From positions 3,534,001 to 3,598,000 of the forward strand of contig NZ_VFPG01000001.1 of the NCBI RefSeq assembly GCF_006716565.1: 64,000 nt of DNA, in the 5' to 3' direction. A program made the position numbers and the translations under genes. The DNA is from Nocardia bhagyanarayanae (GTDB taxonomy: Bacteria; Actinomycetota; Actinomycetes; Mycobacteriales; Mycobacteriaceae). The notes below the pieces were generated by a model. That model worked only from the letters and a program-made list of their open reading frames with translations. It did no database searches and was not told the DNA's origin. Below are positions 9,001 through 18,252 of this stretch, piece by piece (the stretch's first letter is position 1; every line of letters begins with the position of its first letter).

Positions 9001-10464
9001 GACTTCAGTTCCGGCCTGCTGCTGTGGAACGCAGAGACTTTGGAGCCCATCGGCGGACCGTTACAGGGGCACGAGGGCATGATCACCAGCGTGGCCTTCA
9101 GCCCGGACAGCCGCCGCATCGTCTCGGCAGCCACGGACGCGACACTGCGACTGTGGGATGCCGGCACCGGCAAGGAATCCGGCGCTCCGCTCACCGGGCA
9201 CTCCGCCCAAATCACGGGCGTCGCGTTCAGCCCGGACAGCGCTCGCATCGCCTCGACGAGCCACGACGGGACCCTGCGCGTGTGGAACGCCGACCCGCGC
9301 CGCTCCGTCGGCCACCAGTGGCAATCGAACGCGCCAGGCCCCGGATACGGGCCGATTCTGGCATTCGAGGACGAGGGACGACGATTGGTCAAGGGAGACA
9401 AAGCCGATGGCACCATCTGGATCCTCGACCTCGACGCCCGCCGGTACATCGGCCCGATAGCCAGGTACCCCGGCGGTTCGGTCGTCGCTTCGTTCAGCCC
9501 CGACGGGCGGCAGATCGCGCTGGCCGGACCGGACAAGACGATCAGGATCTGGACTGCCGACGGTCAACCATCGGGTCCGACGCTGTCGGGTTTCGACAGT
9601 CCCGCAACCCTCCTCGAATTCAGCGAGGACAATCGACTGCTCGTCGCGGCCACCGGCGAATCGATCCGGGTCTGGGACACGGTCACCGGACAGCCGATCA
9701 GCGAGCCGCTCACCGGGATCGGCGTTGTCAATACCGTCGCGATCAGTCCCGAGGGAGATCGCATCGCGGCAGGAGGCGGGGACAAGAGCGTCCGGATCTG
9801 GAACACGGATTCCGCAGCGCCGATCGGCGGCGCACTCACGGGCCACAGCCTGGAGGTTTCCTCGGTCTCGTTCAGTCCCGACGGCGCCGCCGTGTTGTCC
9901 TACAGTCCGGATTCCGTGCATCTGTGGGATGCGCGGACGGGTGCGGCGGTCCGCGAGCCACACAAAGCGGACTTCATCGACGCGCTGGCCGTCAGCCCGA
10001 ACGGGGACTTCTATGTCACCGCCGAGAATCTGGTGCTGCACCGCTGGGATCTGCGCACCGGCAAGCCGATCGGCGGACCGATGACCGGACACGGCTCGCT
10101 GATGGTGCGCACCGTCAGCGTCAGCAGCGACAGCCGCTACATCATCTCCGGCGGCAGCGACAGCACTCTCCGCTTCTGGGACGCTGTGACCGGCGAACCG
10201 ATCGGCGATGCGCTCACCGGACCCGACGGCTGGATCATGAACGCGTACATCACCTCCGACAATCGCCGCGTCCGCACGGTCTTCCTCGGCTACGACCAGA
10301 GCAGCGGCATCTGGGAGTGGCCAGGGCCGGACTCTTGGGCCCAAGAACTGTGCGCCAAACTGACCTTCGATATGAGCAGGGACCAATGGGACGAATGGGT
10401 GTCGCCGGATATTCCGTACCGAAAGACCTGTGACGACCTACCGGAACTCCCGGACGACCAGTAG
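6094..10464 (+). CDS. TIR-nSTAND-transmembrane-WD40 protein (candidate defence NADase)
   Basis: 1456 residues. Residues 1-140 are a TIR domain (IFLSHSSRDD at 4-13; the probable NADase glutamate is E81 in SAECKTEF). Residues about 168-600 are a STAND NTPase of nSTAND1 type, with YFGRD entry, Walker A GPSGCGKSS at 212-220 and Walker B/DQxEEL-like PIDQGEELF at 315-323. A single helix lies at about 655-676, flanked by RKRSR. Residues about 770-1430 hold 14 WD40 blades ending in LRLWD-like motifs, enough for two seven-bladed propellers, then a short tail with two Cys. STAND proteins oligomerise when the sensor part binds a trigger; TIR then depletes NAD+. The ATG at 6094 is chosen because TIR begins immediately and GGGGG precedes it. 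Confidence 0.88.
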   Translation: MARIFLSHSSRDDRAAIALKQWLVEQDPALAEEIFLDLDRTAGIRPGIRWKDALVRAAERCEAVICLLSTNWERSAECKTEFRTAENLHKPIYCLRLEKLTSREAAAEWQQVDLFGAGPHTAIVIDEGPPVELLTEGLRRLWDALRAAGIGAEHFPWPPPGEPNRAPYRGWEPFDAVDAAVYFGRDGQIVRALDAMRGMRSIGLERLFVILGPSGCGKSSFLRAGLVPRLVRDDRHFVVLDTVRPERAAVTGPLGLARSLHASRARLRLGGPPLGAIKSACLSNIDDVRDLLVQTREAAKQRLLDDAAPPTIVLPIDQGEELFNPDAGREAEHLLRIIARLTEDSAVDLLVVMAIRADRYEPLQTSPTLDSVSRVVFDELRPLGPAQFADVIRGPAARASEGGTPLRVQPELVERLVNECASSADPLPLLSLTMSRLFTDYGSRGALTVRDYESMGGMRHVVESEIAAVLSGDPAERARQLESLRHAFVPWLATVNPDTDQPLRRVARWSDLPEDSRALIDDLVARRLLVKDERDGETVVEVALESLFREWGALAGWLTEERANLRSADVLDRAAAAWQDNDRDEAWLIEGTRLTDAEHLVADPRYRQRLAGTTEFVRASRQRADDRAERERRRQAAELETAMAHAAVLRKRSRILRAVLAVTVVIAVVAVYGLVRARSEEKEAQARFREATAARLATNAQSALSGARPADDVRAIQETLAAHRLSATDGPDVLLRTLTDTAGLQKVVKTGLPFSVRPYETAEEVGHHYRTTRPDFAVAFSPDNRHILTGGMELRLWDADTGEQVDRSFESFRGALRVAFSPDGRRIAAVGADYTVQLWDADSGRLLGDFLGHTSTIYAIAFGPDGRLLASADDGGTIRLWDTESRSGHGEPLTGHTGPVNGLAFSPDGRRLVSAGKDASLQVWNVDSGQSIAKLERHAQSVQAVAWSRDGRRIVSGSTGLPPAAGVTDDFSSGLLLWNAETLEPIGGPLQGHEGMITSVAFSPDSRRIVSAATDATLRLWDAGTGKESGAPLTGHSAQITGVAFSPDSARIASTSHDGTLRVWNADPRRSVGHQWQSNAPGPGYGPILAFEDEGRRLVKGDKADGTIWILDLDARRYIGPIARYPGGSVVASFSPDGRQIALAGPDKTIRIWTADGQPSGPTLSGFDSPATLLEFSEDNRLLVAATGESIRVWDTVTGQPISEPLTGIGVVNTVAISPEGDRIAAGGGDKSVRIWNTDSAAPIGGALTGHSLEVSSVSFSPDGAAVLSYSPDSVHLWDARTGAAVREPHKADFIDALAVSPNGDFYVTAENLVLHRWDLRTGKPIGGPMTGHGSLMVRTVSVSSDSRYIISGGSDSTLRFWDAVTGEPIGDALTGPDGWIMNAYITSDNRRVRTVFLGYDQSSGIWEWPGPDSWAQELCAKLTFDMSRDQWDEWVSPDIPYRKTCDDLPELPDDQ

Positions 10465-10475
10465 CACAACTGGTT

Positions 10476-11858
10476 TCACAAATATCGGTGCGCGCGGCGG
10501 CGGTCGGCTGGGGCCGGGTAGTCGCGCTCGGGCGGTTCAGTGGCGTGCCTGGTGGCTGGGGCGTCGTAGGCCGGGGTGGGCCTGCGTTGTGGTGGGGCGG
10601 CTCGGTCGGATGAGGCTTCGTAGGCGGCGGCCGCGGCGGGCATGCGCGGTATGGGGCGGTCCGGGGCGTACGGCGAAGCGGCTGCCGCCGGAGCACGTGT
10701 GGGTGTCGGGTGGCGGTCGCGCGATGGTCGGTCGGGCACGAGTTCTTCGGCCGGTCGCGGCGGTTCGTGGGACTGCCGGGTGCGCCTGGTTGTCGCGCGT
10801 TCGGAGGTGGCGGTGGTGCGCTCGCGGCGGGGAAGGGCGGGGCGGTCGTCCGCGGGTTCGGAAACTACTGCGGCGCGCTGAGTTTCGGCAGCCTTGGCGG
10901 TGCGGCGCGTATCGGAAACGGTTGTGGCGCGGCGGGATTCGGAAACGGTTGTCGCGCGGCGGGATTCGGAAACGGTTGTGGTGCGGCGCGATTCGGAAAC
11001 GGTCGTGGCGCGGCGGGATACGGGAACCGCTGCGGCACGACGGGAGTCCGAAACAGCTGCGGCCTGACGGGAGTCGGGGGTCTGCGCCCCTTGTCGAGTC
11101 TCCGCCACCGCCCGAGGTGATCGCCCGCGCGACCCGGTGACGCTCGTTTTGGCGGCCACCGGCTCACGCGACCGCCCGGACCGCTCCGGTAGCTCGTCCT
11201 CGCCGCCGCCATCCGGCAGGGCCCTGGCGCGTTCGGTCTCGGGTAGGCGGCGCATGCCGCGGAAGATCGGCAGTTTGGCGGTGACGCGGCTCGGGTGGTC
11301 GCCCTTCTCGCGGTAGGCGGCGGCGATGCCGTGCGCGCGCAGCCAGGCGCCGGGGTCGTCCCGGATCTCCGGACGCGAGTCGAGAACGACGTCTTCCAGG
11401 AGTTCGATCAGATCGCTCTCGCTGTCGCCGCCGAGCGCGGCGCGGATGGCGGGGAAGACGGCGGGACGGAAGGTCCAGGACCATTCGTGGCCGGGGTGCG
11501 GACCGTCGTAGTCGTGTCCGTGCAAGACCAGATTGCCCGACTTGGCGATGCGGGCGCGCACCGTGCGCCCGTCGGACTCGATGCGGCACTCGCGGGGCGC
11601 GTCCGCCGGACCCGTGTCGCCCGCATGCTCGGGCGCTTCGGTTTCGTCGAGTTCTTCGGCGCGGGCGATCTCGAACCAGGCGACGACCATGGCGGCGACG
11701 CCGAGTGTGGCGGCGAGCGCCAGCTCGATCCAGACGTCGGTCGGGACGACCCGCCTCGTCCGTTCGCACGCGTGCAGGAACAGCAGACAGCCCACGACGA
11801 GCGCGGCGATCCGGGCAAGCCGGAGGGCCGTGCCGGTGTCGACCGTAGGTGCGCGCAT
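10476..11858 (-). CDS. Two-helix membrane protein with repetitive Arg/Ser/Thr-rich tail
   Basis: 460 residues from ATG 11858, preceded by GGGAG at 10 bases; ATG 11885 and GTG 11942 are alternatives. Two transmembrane helices (about 13-31, 43-65) are followed by a soluble domain of about 130 residues with an RECRIESDGRTVRARI strand pattern, which I do not recognise. The C-terminal half is low complexity: about eight nine-residue repeats of the form SESRRATTV encoded by 27-bp DNA repeats, then a Pro/Ala/Arg-rich tail. Its stop is 11 bp from the stop of the convergent TIR-STAND gene. Orthologues beside smc would show whether it is core or accessory. Confidence 0.65.
   Translation of the reverse strand: MRAPTVDTGTALRLARIAALVVGCLLFLHACERTRRVVPTDVWIELALAATLGVAAMVVAWFEIARAEELDETEAPEHAGDTGPADAPRECRIESDGRTVRARIAKSGNLVLHGHDYDGPHPGHEWSWTFRPAVFPAIRAALGGDSESDLIELLEDVVLDSRPEIRDDPGAWLRAHGIAAAYREKGDHPSRVTAKLPIFRGMRRLPETERARALPDGGGEDELPERSGRSREPVAAKTSVTGSRGRSPRAVAETRQGAQTPDSRQAAAVSDSRRAAAVPVSRRATTVSESRRTTTVSESRRATTVSESRRATTVSDTRRTAKAAETQRAAVVSEPADDRPALPRRERTTATSERATTRRTRQSHEPPRPAEELVPDRPSRDRHPTPTRAPAAAASPYAPDRPIPRMPAAAAAYEASSDRAAPPQRRPTPAYDAPATRHATEPPERDYPAPADRRRAHRYL
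10855..11075 (-). repeat. 27-bp tandem repeats inside a coding region
   Basis: About eight units of 27 bp, the best six between 10909 and 11070. Each plus-strand unit contains GGAAACGGTTGTGGCGCGG or a close variant. They encode SESRRATTV-type nonapeptides on the minus strand and keep frame. Units in the middle are nearly identical and those at both edges are degenerate, the usual pattern of expansion by slippage or unequal recombination. Confidence 0.8.
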
Positions 11859-12322
11859 CCGCTGATTGCTCCCGAAAAAAGACATCGCCGCTGCCGAATC
11901 AGACAGGATCGTAAGGCCAGTAGGCCTCCGGCGGGAGACCATAGGCGCTCGGCGGCCCGACGGTTCGAGCGGCTGGTGGATGCCGGTCGATTACTCGCGG
12001 ACGGCAGCTAGCGCGCGGCGCCCGATCACCGAAGCGGCCCCGTACTCGGCCGAAGGCGGTGCGGTGCGGCCGATATGCCCGCCGAACACGTCTCGGCGAC
12101 CAGCAGCGATGGGTTGTCGACGCGCCTGTGGCAAATCCCGAGCACATCGAATCGCGCGACCTCACGGGCCGACTCGTTAATCTGGAGCCCACCGGTCGCG
12201 CCGAACCCACCCCGCGACGTGGTGCGCCGCCCGCCGACGAGCGATGCCGCGGCAGGCGGATACCATGGCTGGTCGCCCCGCGGGGATGTGTCCGACCACC
12301 GCGCACGGAAAGGTCGTCGAAT
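11859..12322 (+). promoter_or_regulatory. smc upstream region, no gene seen
   Basis: About 460 bp between the divergent membrane-protein gene and smc. I see no convincing coding sequence. TACCAT at 12261-12266 is a plausible -10 hexamer for smc, placing a transcript start about 50 bases before its TTG. In many actinobacteria smc follows rnc, fpg or acylphosphatase; none of these is here, so smc probably has its own promoter. Confidence 0.4.
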
Positions 12323-15300
12323 TTGCACCTGAAGAGTCTGACGTTGAAGGGCTTCAAGTCCTTCGCGTCCGCGACGACGCTGCGCTTCGAACCCGGTATC
12401 ACCTGTGTGGTCGGCCCGAACGGTTCCGGCAAGTCCAACGTCGTCGACGCGCTCACCTGGGTGATGGGCGAGCAGGGTGCCAAGGCGTTGCGCGGCGGCA
12501 AGATGCAGGACGTCATCTTCGCGGGCACGGCGGGACGCGCCCCGCTCGGCCGCGCCGAAGTCACGCTGACCATCGACAACTCCGACGGTGCGCTGCCCAT
12601 CGACTACGCCGAGGTGTCGATCACCCGGCGCATGTTCCGCGACGGCGCGGGCGAGTACGAGATCAACGGCAGCTCCTGCCGGTTGATGGACGTGCAGGAA
12701 CTGCTGAGCGACTCCGGCATCGGCAGGGAGATGCACGTCATCGTCGGGCAGGGCCAGCTCTCCGCGATCCTGGAATCGCGGCCAGAGGACCGCCGCGCCT
12801 TCGTCGAAGAGGCCGCGGGCGTGCTGAAACACCGCAAGCGCAAGGAGAAGGCGGTCCGCAAGCTGGAGGCGATGCAGGCCAACCTCGCGCGCCTGACCGA
12901 CCTCACCACCGAACTGCGCCGCCAGCTCAAACCGCTCGGCAGGCAGGCCGAGGTGGCGCGGCGCGCGCAGACGGTGCAGGCCGACCTGCGCGACGCGCGC
13001 CTGCGACTCGCGGCCGACGACCTGGTGACGCGCCGCGGCGAACTGGAGAGCCAGCAGAGCAAAGAGGCCTACGCTCGCGAACAGCAGATCACCGTGCAGA
13101 GCGAGCTGGACGCCGCGAACGCCGCGCTGGCCCAGCAGGAATTCCAGCTGTCCAAGCTCACGCCGAGCGCGGAGGCCGCGGCGCAGATCTGGTTCCAGCT
13201 CTCGGCCCTGGCCGAGCGGGTCAACGCGACCATCCGGATCGCGGGCGACCGTGCCCGTCATCTCCATACCGAGTCGCCCGTCGGTACCGGACGCGACCCC
13301 GACCAGCTCGAGGCGGAGGCCGACCGCGTCGAAGCCGAGGAGGCCGAGCTGCGCGAGGCCGTCGAGATCGCGGTGGAGACCTTGGAGGCCGCCAGGGAGC
13401 AGCTGGCCGAGCGCGAGTACGCGGCGAAGGCCGCCGAGCAGGCGCACCTGGCCGCGGTCCGCGCCATCGCGGATCGGCGCGAGGGGCTGGCCCGGCTCTC
13501 CGGCAAGGTCGACACGTTGCGCACGAGGGCCCAGTCGGTGGACGCGGAGATCGCCCGCCTCTCGGTGGCGATCGCCGAGGCCAGGCACCGCGGCGAGGCC
13601 GCGCAGGCCGAATTCGACAGCGTGCAGGACGAACTCGGTGAACTCGACGCGGGCGAGGAGGGGCTGGACGCCCAGCACGAGCACGCCGTGCAGGCGCTGG
13701 AACTTGCCGATCAGCGCGTCACCGAACTGCGCGAACAGGATCGGGACGCGAGCAAGCGGGTGGCCTCGCTGTCCGCGCGCATCGAGGCGCTCGGCATGGG
13801 TCTCGCCCGCCGCGACGGCGCCGCCTGGCTGCTGGAGAACCGCGCCGACGGACTGCTCGGCTCGCTGTCGGAATTGCTGCGAGTGCACACCGGATTCGAG
13901 GCGGCCGTCGCCGCGGCGCTCGGCCCGCTCGCCGACGCGGTGGCCGCGGCGACCGAGGATTCCGCGCAAGCGGCGGTGCGTGCGCTCAAGGAGGCCGACG
14001 GCGGCCGGGCCGCCCTGGTCTTCGGCGCGGCCGACGCGGCTCGCGCGACCGGCGGCCCGCTGCCCGGTTCGGCCCGCTGGCTGGTCGACGTGGTCGAATG
14101 CCCGGAGTCCGTGCGTGCGGCCATCGGCGCGCTGACCGCGGGCATCGCGGTGGTCGACGATCTCGCGGCCGCGACCGAGCTCGTCGCGGCCCGCCCCGAG
14201 CTGCGGGTGGTCACCCGCGACGGCGATCTCACCGGCACCGGCTGGCTGCTCGGCGGATCCGATCGCGCCCCGAGTCAGCTGGAGATCCAGGCCGACATCG
14301 ACGCCGCCAAGACCGAACTGATCGCCGCGCAGCGGCACGCGGAGGAGTTGGAGGCGGCGCTCTCCGGCGCGCTGGCCGAACAGGCCGATCGCAGGGAGTC
14401 CGTGGATCACGCGCTGCTCGCGCTGCACGAATCCGATCAGGCGTTGATGGCCATCTACGACCGACTCGGCAGGCTCGGTCAAGCCGCCCGCGCCGCCCAG
14501 GCCGACAGCGACCGGCTCGCCGCCCAGCGCACCGACGCGGAATCCGCGCGGGAGGAGGCGCTCGCCTCGCTCGCCGAACTCGAGGACCGGCTGCGGCACG
14601 CCGAACTCGAACAATCGGAGCTCGACGCCGACGGCATCGGCGCCGCGGGCACCGAGACCGCGGGCCGCGACCGCGAGGAGGCGGCGGCCGCCTTGGCCGA
14701 GGCCCGCTCCATGGAGGTCGAGGCCAGGCTCGCCGTGCGCACCGCCGAGGAACGCGCGGAATCGGTTCGCGGCAAGGCGGATTCGCTGCGCCGCGCGGCC
14801 CGCGCCGAACGCGAGGCGCGGGCCCGCGCCGAACGCGCCCAGGCCGCGCGCCGCCAGGCCGCCGCGGTGGCCGCCGCCGTCGCGGAGTCGGGCGCGCGGG
14901 TGGCCGCGGAGCTGGAGAAGGTGGTGGCCGAGGCCGGCGCCCGCCGCGACGACCTCGTTCGCCGCCGCACCGAATGCGCGGCGCAGGTCGAGCAGGTCAA
15001 GGAGCGGGTGCGCGCGCTGAGCACGCAGCTGGCCCAGCTCACCGACGCGGTGCACCGCGACGAGGTGGCCAAGGCGCAGGCCGCGCTGCGGATCGAGCAG
15101 CTGGAGGCGACCATCGCCGAACAGTTCGGCATCGCGCTGAACGACCTGATCGCGGAGTACGGCCCCGACGTGCCGCTGCCGCCTTCACCGCTGGAAATGG
15201 CGGAGTACGAGCAGGCGAAGGAGCGCGGCGAACAGGTCAGCGCACCGCAGCCGATGCCCTACGACCGGGCCAGTCAGGAGCGCCGCGCCAAACGCGCCGA

Positions 15301-15937
15301 GAAGGACCTGGCCACGCTCGGCAAGGTCAACCCGCTGGCGCTGGAGGAGTTCGCGGCGCTCGAGGAGCGCTACAACTTCCTGTCCACGCAGCTCGAGGAC
15401 GTCAAGAACGCGCGCAAGGACCTGCTCGACGTGGTCGCCGAGGTGGACGCGCGCATCCTGCAGGTCTTCACCGAGGCGTACGCCGACGTCGAGCGCGAGT
15501 TCGTCCAGGTGTTCGCCAAGCTCTTCCCCGGCGGCGAGGGCAGGCTGCTGCTCACCGACCCGTCCGACATGCTCACCACCGGCATCGAGGTGGAGGCCCG
15601 CCCGCCGGGCAAGAAGGTCAAGCGCCTTTCGCTGCTGTCCGGCGGCGAGAAGTCGCTGACCGCGGTCGCGCTGCTGGTGGCCATCTTCCGCGCCCGCCCC
15701 TCGCCGTTCTATGTCATGGACGAGGTCGAGGCCGCGCTGGACGACACCAACCTGCGCAGGCTGATCGGGCTGTTCGAGCAGCTGCGGGAGAAGAGCCAGC
15801 TGATCGTGATCACGCACCAGAAGCCGACCATGGAGATCGCCGACGCGCTCTACGGCGTGAGTATGCGCGGCGACGGCATCACCCAGGTCATCTCGCAGCG
15901 ACTCCGCGGGGAGAACCTCGCGCCCGCATCGGCGTAA
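12323..15937 (+). CDS. smc: Chromosome segregation protein SMC
   Basis: 1204 residues, normal for bacterial SMC. The TTG start gives (M)[13 protein letters not shown], the family N-terminus, with GGAAAGG 9 bases upstream. Walker [10 protein letters not shown] is at residues 31-39. A long coiled coil is interrupted by a hinge at about 505-660, then a second coil, then the C-terminal signature [14 protein letters not shown] and Walker [17 protein letters not shown] dimers, with ScpA/ScpB encoded elsewhere, compact and segregate the origin region. A -10-like hexamer lies upstream, and the gene is followed within 25 bp by a convergent gene. Confidence 0.97.
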   Translation: MHLKSLTLKGFKSFASATTLRFEPGITCVVGPNGSGKSNVVDALTWVMGEQGAKALRGGKMQDVIFAGTAGRAPLGRAEVTLTIDNSDGALPIDYAEVSITRRMFRDGAGEYEINGSSCRLMDVQELLSDSGIGREMHVIVGQGQLSAILESRPEDRRAFVEEAAGVLKHRKRKEKAVRKLEAMQANLARLTDLTTELRRQLKPLGRQAEVARRAQTVQADLRDARLRLAADDLVTRRGELESQQSKEAYAREQQITVQSELDAANAALAQQEFQLSKLTPSAEAAAQIWFQLSALAERVNATIRIAGDRARHLHTESPVGTGRDPDQLEAEADRVEAEEAELREAVEIAVETLEAAREQLAEREYAAKAAEQAHLAAVRAIADRREGLARLSGKVDTLRTRAQSVDAEIARLSVAIAEARHRGEAAQAEFDSVQDELGELDAGEEGLDAQHEHAVQALELADQRVTELREQDRDASKRVASLSARIEALGMGLARRDGAAWLLENRADGLLGSLSELLRVHTGFEAAVAAALGPLADAVAAATEDSAQAAVRALKEADGGRAALVFGAADAARATGGPLPGSARWLVDVVECPESVRAAIGALTAGIAVVDDLAAATELVAARPELRVVTRDGDLTGTGWLLGGSDRAPSQLEIQADIDAAKTELIAAQRHAEELEAALSGALAEQADRRESVDHALLALHESDQALMAIYDRLGRLGQAARAAQADSDRLAAQRTDAESAREEALASLAELEDRLRHAELEQSELDADGIGAAGTETAGRDREEAAAALAEARSMEVEARLAVRTAEERAESVRGKADSLRRAARAEREARARAERAQAARRQAAAVAAAVAESGARVAAELEKVVAEAGARRDDLVRRRTECAAQVEQVKERVRALSTQLAQLTDAVHRDEVAKAQAALRIEQLEATIAEQFGIALNDLIAEYGPDVPLPPSPLEMAEYEQAKERGEQVSAPQPMPYDRASQERRAKRAEKDLATLGKVNPLALEEFAALEERYNFLSTQLEDVKNARKDLLDVVAEVDARILQVFTEAYADVEREFVQVFAKLFPGGEGRLLLTDPSDMLTTGIEVEARPPGKKVKRLSLLSGGEKSLTAVALLVAIFRARPSPFYVMDEVEAALDDTNLRRLIGLFEQLREKSQLIVITHQKPTMEIADALYGVSMRGDGITQVISQRLRGENLAPASA

Positions 15938-15962
15938 CTCCGCTCCGGCCGCGCGGTTCGAA

Positions 15963-16943
15963 TCAAGCCGAGATCCCGGCTTCGATCACCTCGTCGACCG
16001 GGCGGCGCGGGGTGAACGGGAGCGGGGCGACGCTGGCCGGCATGAAGCCGACGCGGACCATCGCCTGCGGGTGGGCGCAGTCCTGCAGCACGTCGGCGCG
16101 GATGGCGGAGCGCAATTCGGCCATGCCGAGCGGCTCGGTCTGCAGGCAGCTGGCCATGCCGAGGCTGGTGGCGGTGAGCAGCAACGCGCTTGCTGCCTCG
16201 CCCGCGCGCAGTGCGGAGCGGTGGTCGTCCGCGGCGGTGCCGACCACCAGCCATTCGGAGCCGTCGTTCTCGAACTGGGTGTCGGCCAGTTCGGGCTCGA
16301 GAAAGGTGCGCTGCGGGACGTCGTCGTCGAGGCGCGGGCGCGGGGTGTTGGCGGCGGGAACGCCGTCCGCGGTGCCGTGCCTGCCGCTCCACTCGGCGAG
16401 TTCCGCGAGGTAGGCGTGATCCTGGGCGTGCCTGCCCGCCGCGGCGCGCGTCACGCGGCCGAGCGGCGTGCGCATCGGTGGCGGGACCACCCGCGCCACG
16501 GCGCCGAACGGCACCGCGCGCCCGGCGACCTGGCGCAGCCTGCCGTAGGGAACCCGGCGGTCGCAGTAGCGCCTGCGATCGGATTGACGGTGCAGGATGG
16601 CGGCGCCGAGGTCGATGTCGTCGCGGGACGGGCTGTCGGCGCTCACCGTGACGCGGGCCAGGTGATCGTGGTCGACCGGGTTCGGCAGGTAGTCCACTTC
16701 GGCGGACCAGCCGTGCACAGCGAGCGCTACCCGCAGGTGGTGCAGCGCCGCGCCACAGCTGAGCAGCAGCGCCCGGCCGGTCGGGTCGGTCGACGGAAGC
16801 CGCCTCTCGGAATCGGCGAACAGGTCGACGGACCGTTCGCCCAATCGCCACCGCCACGGTTGGGTGTTGTGCACCGACGGTGCGCGCACCGCCATCGCCA
16901 CGGCGTTTTCGAAGACCTCTGCGGTGGGTTGCCGATCGGTCAT
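15963..16943 (-). CDS. Acg-type nitroreductase-family protein
   Basis: 326 residues. The N-terminus AVRAPSVHNTQPWRWRL is the flavin-binding signature of the Acg branch of the nitroreductase family (mycobacterial Rv2032/Rv3131 type). A second half carries SALRAGEAASALLLTATSLGMASCLQTEPL. Acg proteins bind FMN but are thought to lack reductase activity and to sequester flavin during hypoxia or nitrosative stress under DosR. No DosR box was recognised here; an AT-rich palindrome lies about 96 bp upstream. Confidence 0.85.
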   Translation of the reverse strand: MTDRQPTAEVFENAVAMAVRAPSVHNTQPWRWRLGERSVDLFADSERRLPSTDPTGRALLLSCGAALHHLRVALAVHGWSAEVDYLPNPVDHDHLARVTVSADSPSRDDIDLGAAILHRQSDRRRYCDRRVPYGRLRQVAGRAVPFGAVARVVPPPMRTPLGRVTRAAAGRHAQDHAYLAELAEWSGRHGTADGVPAANTPRPRLDDDVPQRTFLEPELADTQFENDGSEWLVVGTAADDHRSALRAGEAASALLLTATSLGMASCLQTEPLGMAELRSAIRADVLQDCAHPQAMVRVGFMPASVAPLPFTPRRPVDEVIEAGISA

Positions 16944-17038
16944 GAATTCGGGTCATCCTTCCGGGGTCGGCGGCGACCGTGCGCCGCGATTATTTCCGGC
17001 CTGAATCAATCCTCGCAGTCTGAAACAGCCGAAACCCA

Positions 17039-17053
17039 GAAGAAAATTTCTTC
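17039..17053 (-). promoter_or_regulatory. AT-rich palindrome upstream of the Acg-like gene
   Basis: GAAGAAAATTTCTTC is a perfect dyad with 7-bp arms around a central A, in an unusually AT-rich patch (about 16990-17070). It lies between the MBL gene's stop and the Acg-like gene's start, both on the minus strand, about 96 bp upstream of the latter. It may be an operator for that gene. Confidence 0.35.
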
Positions 17054-17071
17054 AGGAGATATGTCACATCG

Positions 17072-17947
17072 CTATGGCGCGGCGAACCGATGCGGTTGCC
17101 ACATGAGCCCGGCGGTGGCCGGGATGGCGCTGCCGAATTGGACATCGGCGAAATGGCAGCCGTAGCCCAATGTGCCTGGCGCGGTGAGCTCCGCGACCAG
17201 GCCGTGCCGCACGTCCGCCGAACCCATCGGGTCGTGATCGACCACGGCCGACAGTTCCGGGTGGGCGATCTGCAGCGACGAGTGCAGCGCGTCGCCGAAC
17301 GCGATGAGTCGCTGTCCGACGAAGCCGATGACGAACCCGGTGTGGCCGACCGTGTGGCCGGGCAGCGCCCGCACCCGCACGCCCGGAAAGATCTCGTCGC
17401 CGTCAGCGACGGTGCGGACCTGATGGGCGAACACGTCCAGCATCTCGGCGGTGGTGCCCGCGGCGGCGGCCAGCGCGCGATGGTGCCACTCGGCTTCCGA
17501 GACCAGCACTTGCGCGTGCGCGAAGGGCGTCCTGCTCGCACCCGGCGCCGCCTGCCATAGCCAGCCGAAATGGTCGGCGTGCAGGTGGGTGAGGGCGACC
17601 GTCTCGATCTCGGCGGGATCGCGGCCGACCTGGGCGAGGCTGTCCAGTAACCCGCCGCCGCGCAGGATGCCGACTCCCGTCCGGAACGTGAGGGGGCCGA
17701 AACCGGCGTCTATCAGCATCGCCCGCTCCCGGTACTCGATCAGCAGTCCGCCGACGCTGCCGACGAAGGCGTCCGCGTCGAGGTACTCGCTGTGCCTGCT
17801 CCAGAATCCGTCGGGCGCGGTGGGCAGCCAAGCGCGCGCGTTCATGGTGGTCAGACCATCGGGCAGGTAGGTGACCCGGAGCGGACCGACGTGCACGGTG
17901 CGAATCGGGGCGGGGTTGATCAAACGCTCGGCGACGGTGGTGGTCAT
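17072..17947 (-). CDS. MBL-fold metallo-hydrolase (lactonase-like)
   Basis: 291 residues. The motif THLHADHFGW (about 121-130) gives the HxHxDH metal site, with further ligands in ALPGHTVGHTGF and an aspartate in IAFGDALHSS. The layout resembles N-acyl-homoserine lactonase and related MBL hydrolases. The substrate is unknown. It is codirectional with the downstream Acg-like gene but 128 bp away, so probably separately expressed. Confidence 0.85.
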   Translation of the reverse strand: MTTTVAERLINPAPIRTVHVGPLRVTYLPDGLTTMNARAWLPTAPDGFWSRHSEYLDADAFVGSVGGLLIEYRERAMLIDAGFGPLTFRTGVGILRGGGLLDSLAQVGRDPAEIETVALTHLHADHFGWLWQAAPGASRTPFAHAQVLVSEAEWHHRALAAAAGTTAEMLDVFAHQVRTVADGDEIFPGVRVRALPGHTVGHTGFVIGFVGQRLIAFGDALHSSLQIAHPELSAVVDHDPMGSADVRHGLVAELTAPGTLGYGCHFADVQFGSAIPATAGLMWQPHRFAAP

Positions 17948-18252
17948 CGCGTCTCGGCTTTCACTGGCGGTGTGGAGGTGCTATGACTCTAGCGATGTTC
18001 CGGAGTCGTGTCGCCGCGAACGGTCGATCGAAACGATATGCCGTAGAACATGTCTCGCATCGGTTGCGCGAATCTCGGGTCAGCGCAACGGCACGGCCCG
18101 GACGTGGGCTGGATCACCATGGTCCACGCGGAACCCGTTGTGGCTCAGGCCGAGACCGCTGGCGCGCCCGAGGATCCGCAGGTGGTACGCGAAGCGCCGC
18201 CTCCGCCGGGGTCCGGTGAGGCGGCGTTCGGTCGATGGATGATGCCGTCGAA
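17948..18252. other. 305-bp intergenic stretch, no confident gene
   Basis: This lies between the NmrA-family gene's stop and the MBL gene's start. Short open frames exist on both strands, but none has a ribosome site or recognisable domain. One minus-strand frame near 18070-18230 looks protein-like and could be a decayed gene. It should also contain the MBL gene's promoter; no clear hexamers were found. Confidence 0.3.

Noticed and set aside
12026..15055. 1009-codon open frame on the minus strand opposite smc
   Set aside because: It is the antiparallel shadow of a high-GC coiled-coil gene: His/Arg/Gly-rich, no domain, no ribosome site, while smc is unmistakable on the plus strand.
15952..15966. 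GGTTCGAATC between smc and the Acg-like gene
   Set aside because: The 25-bp gap cannot hold a tRNA and the flanking sequence is coding.
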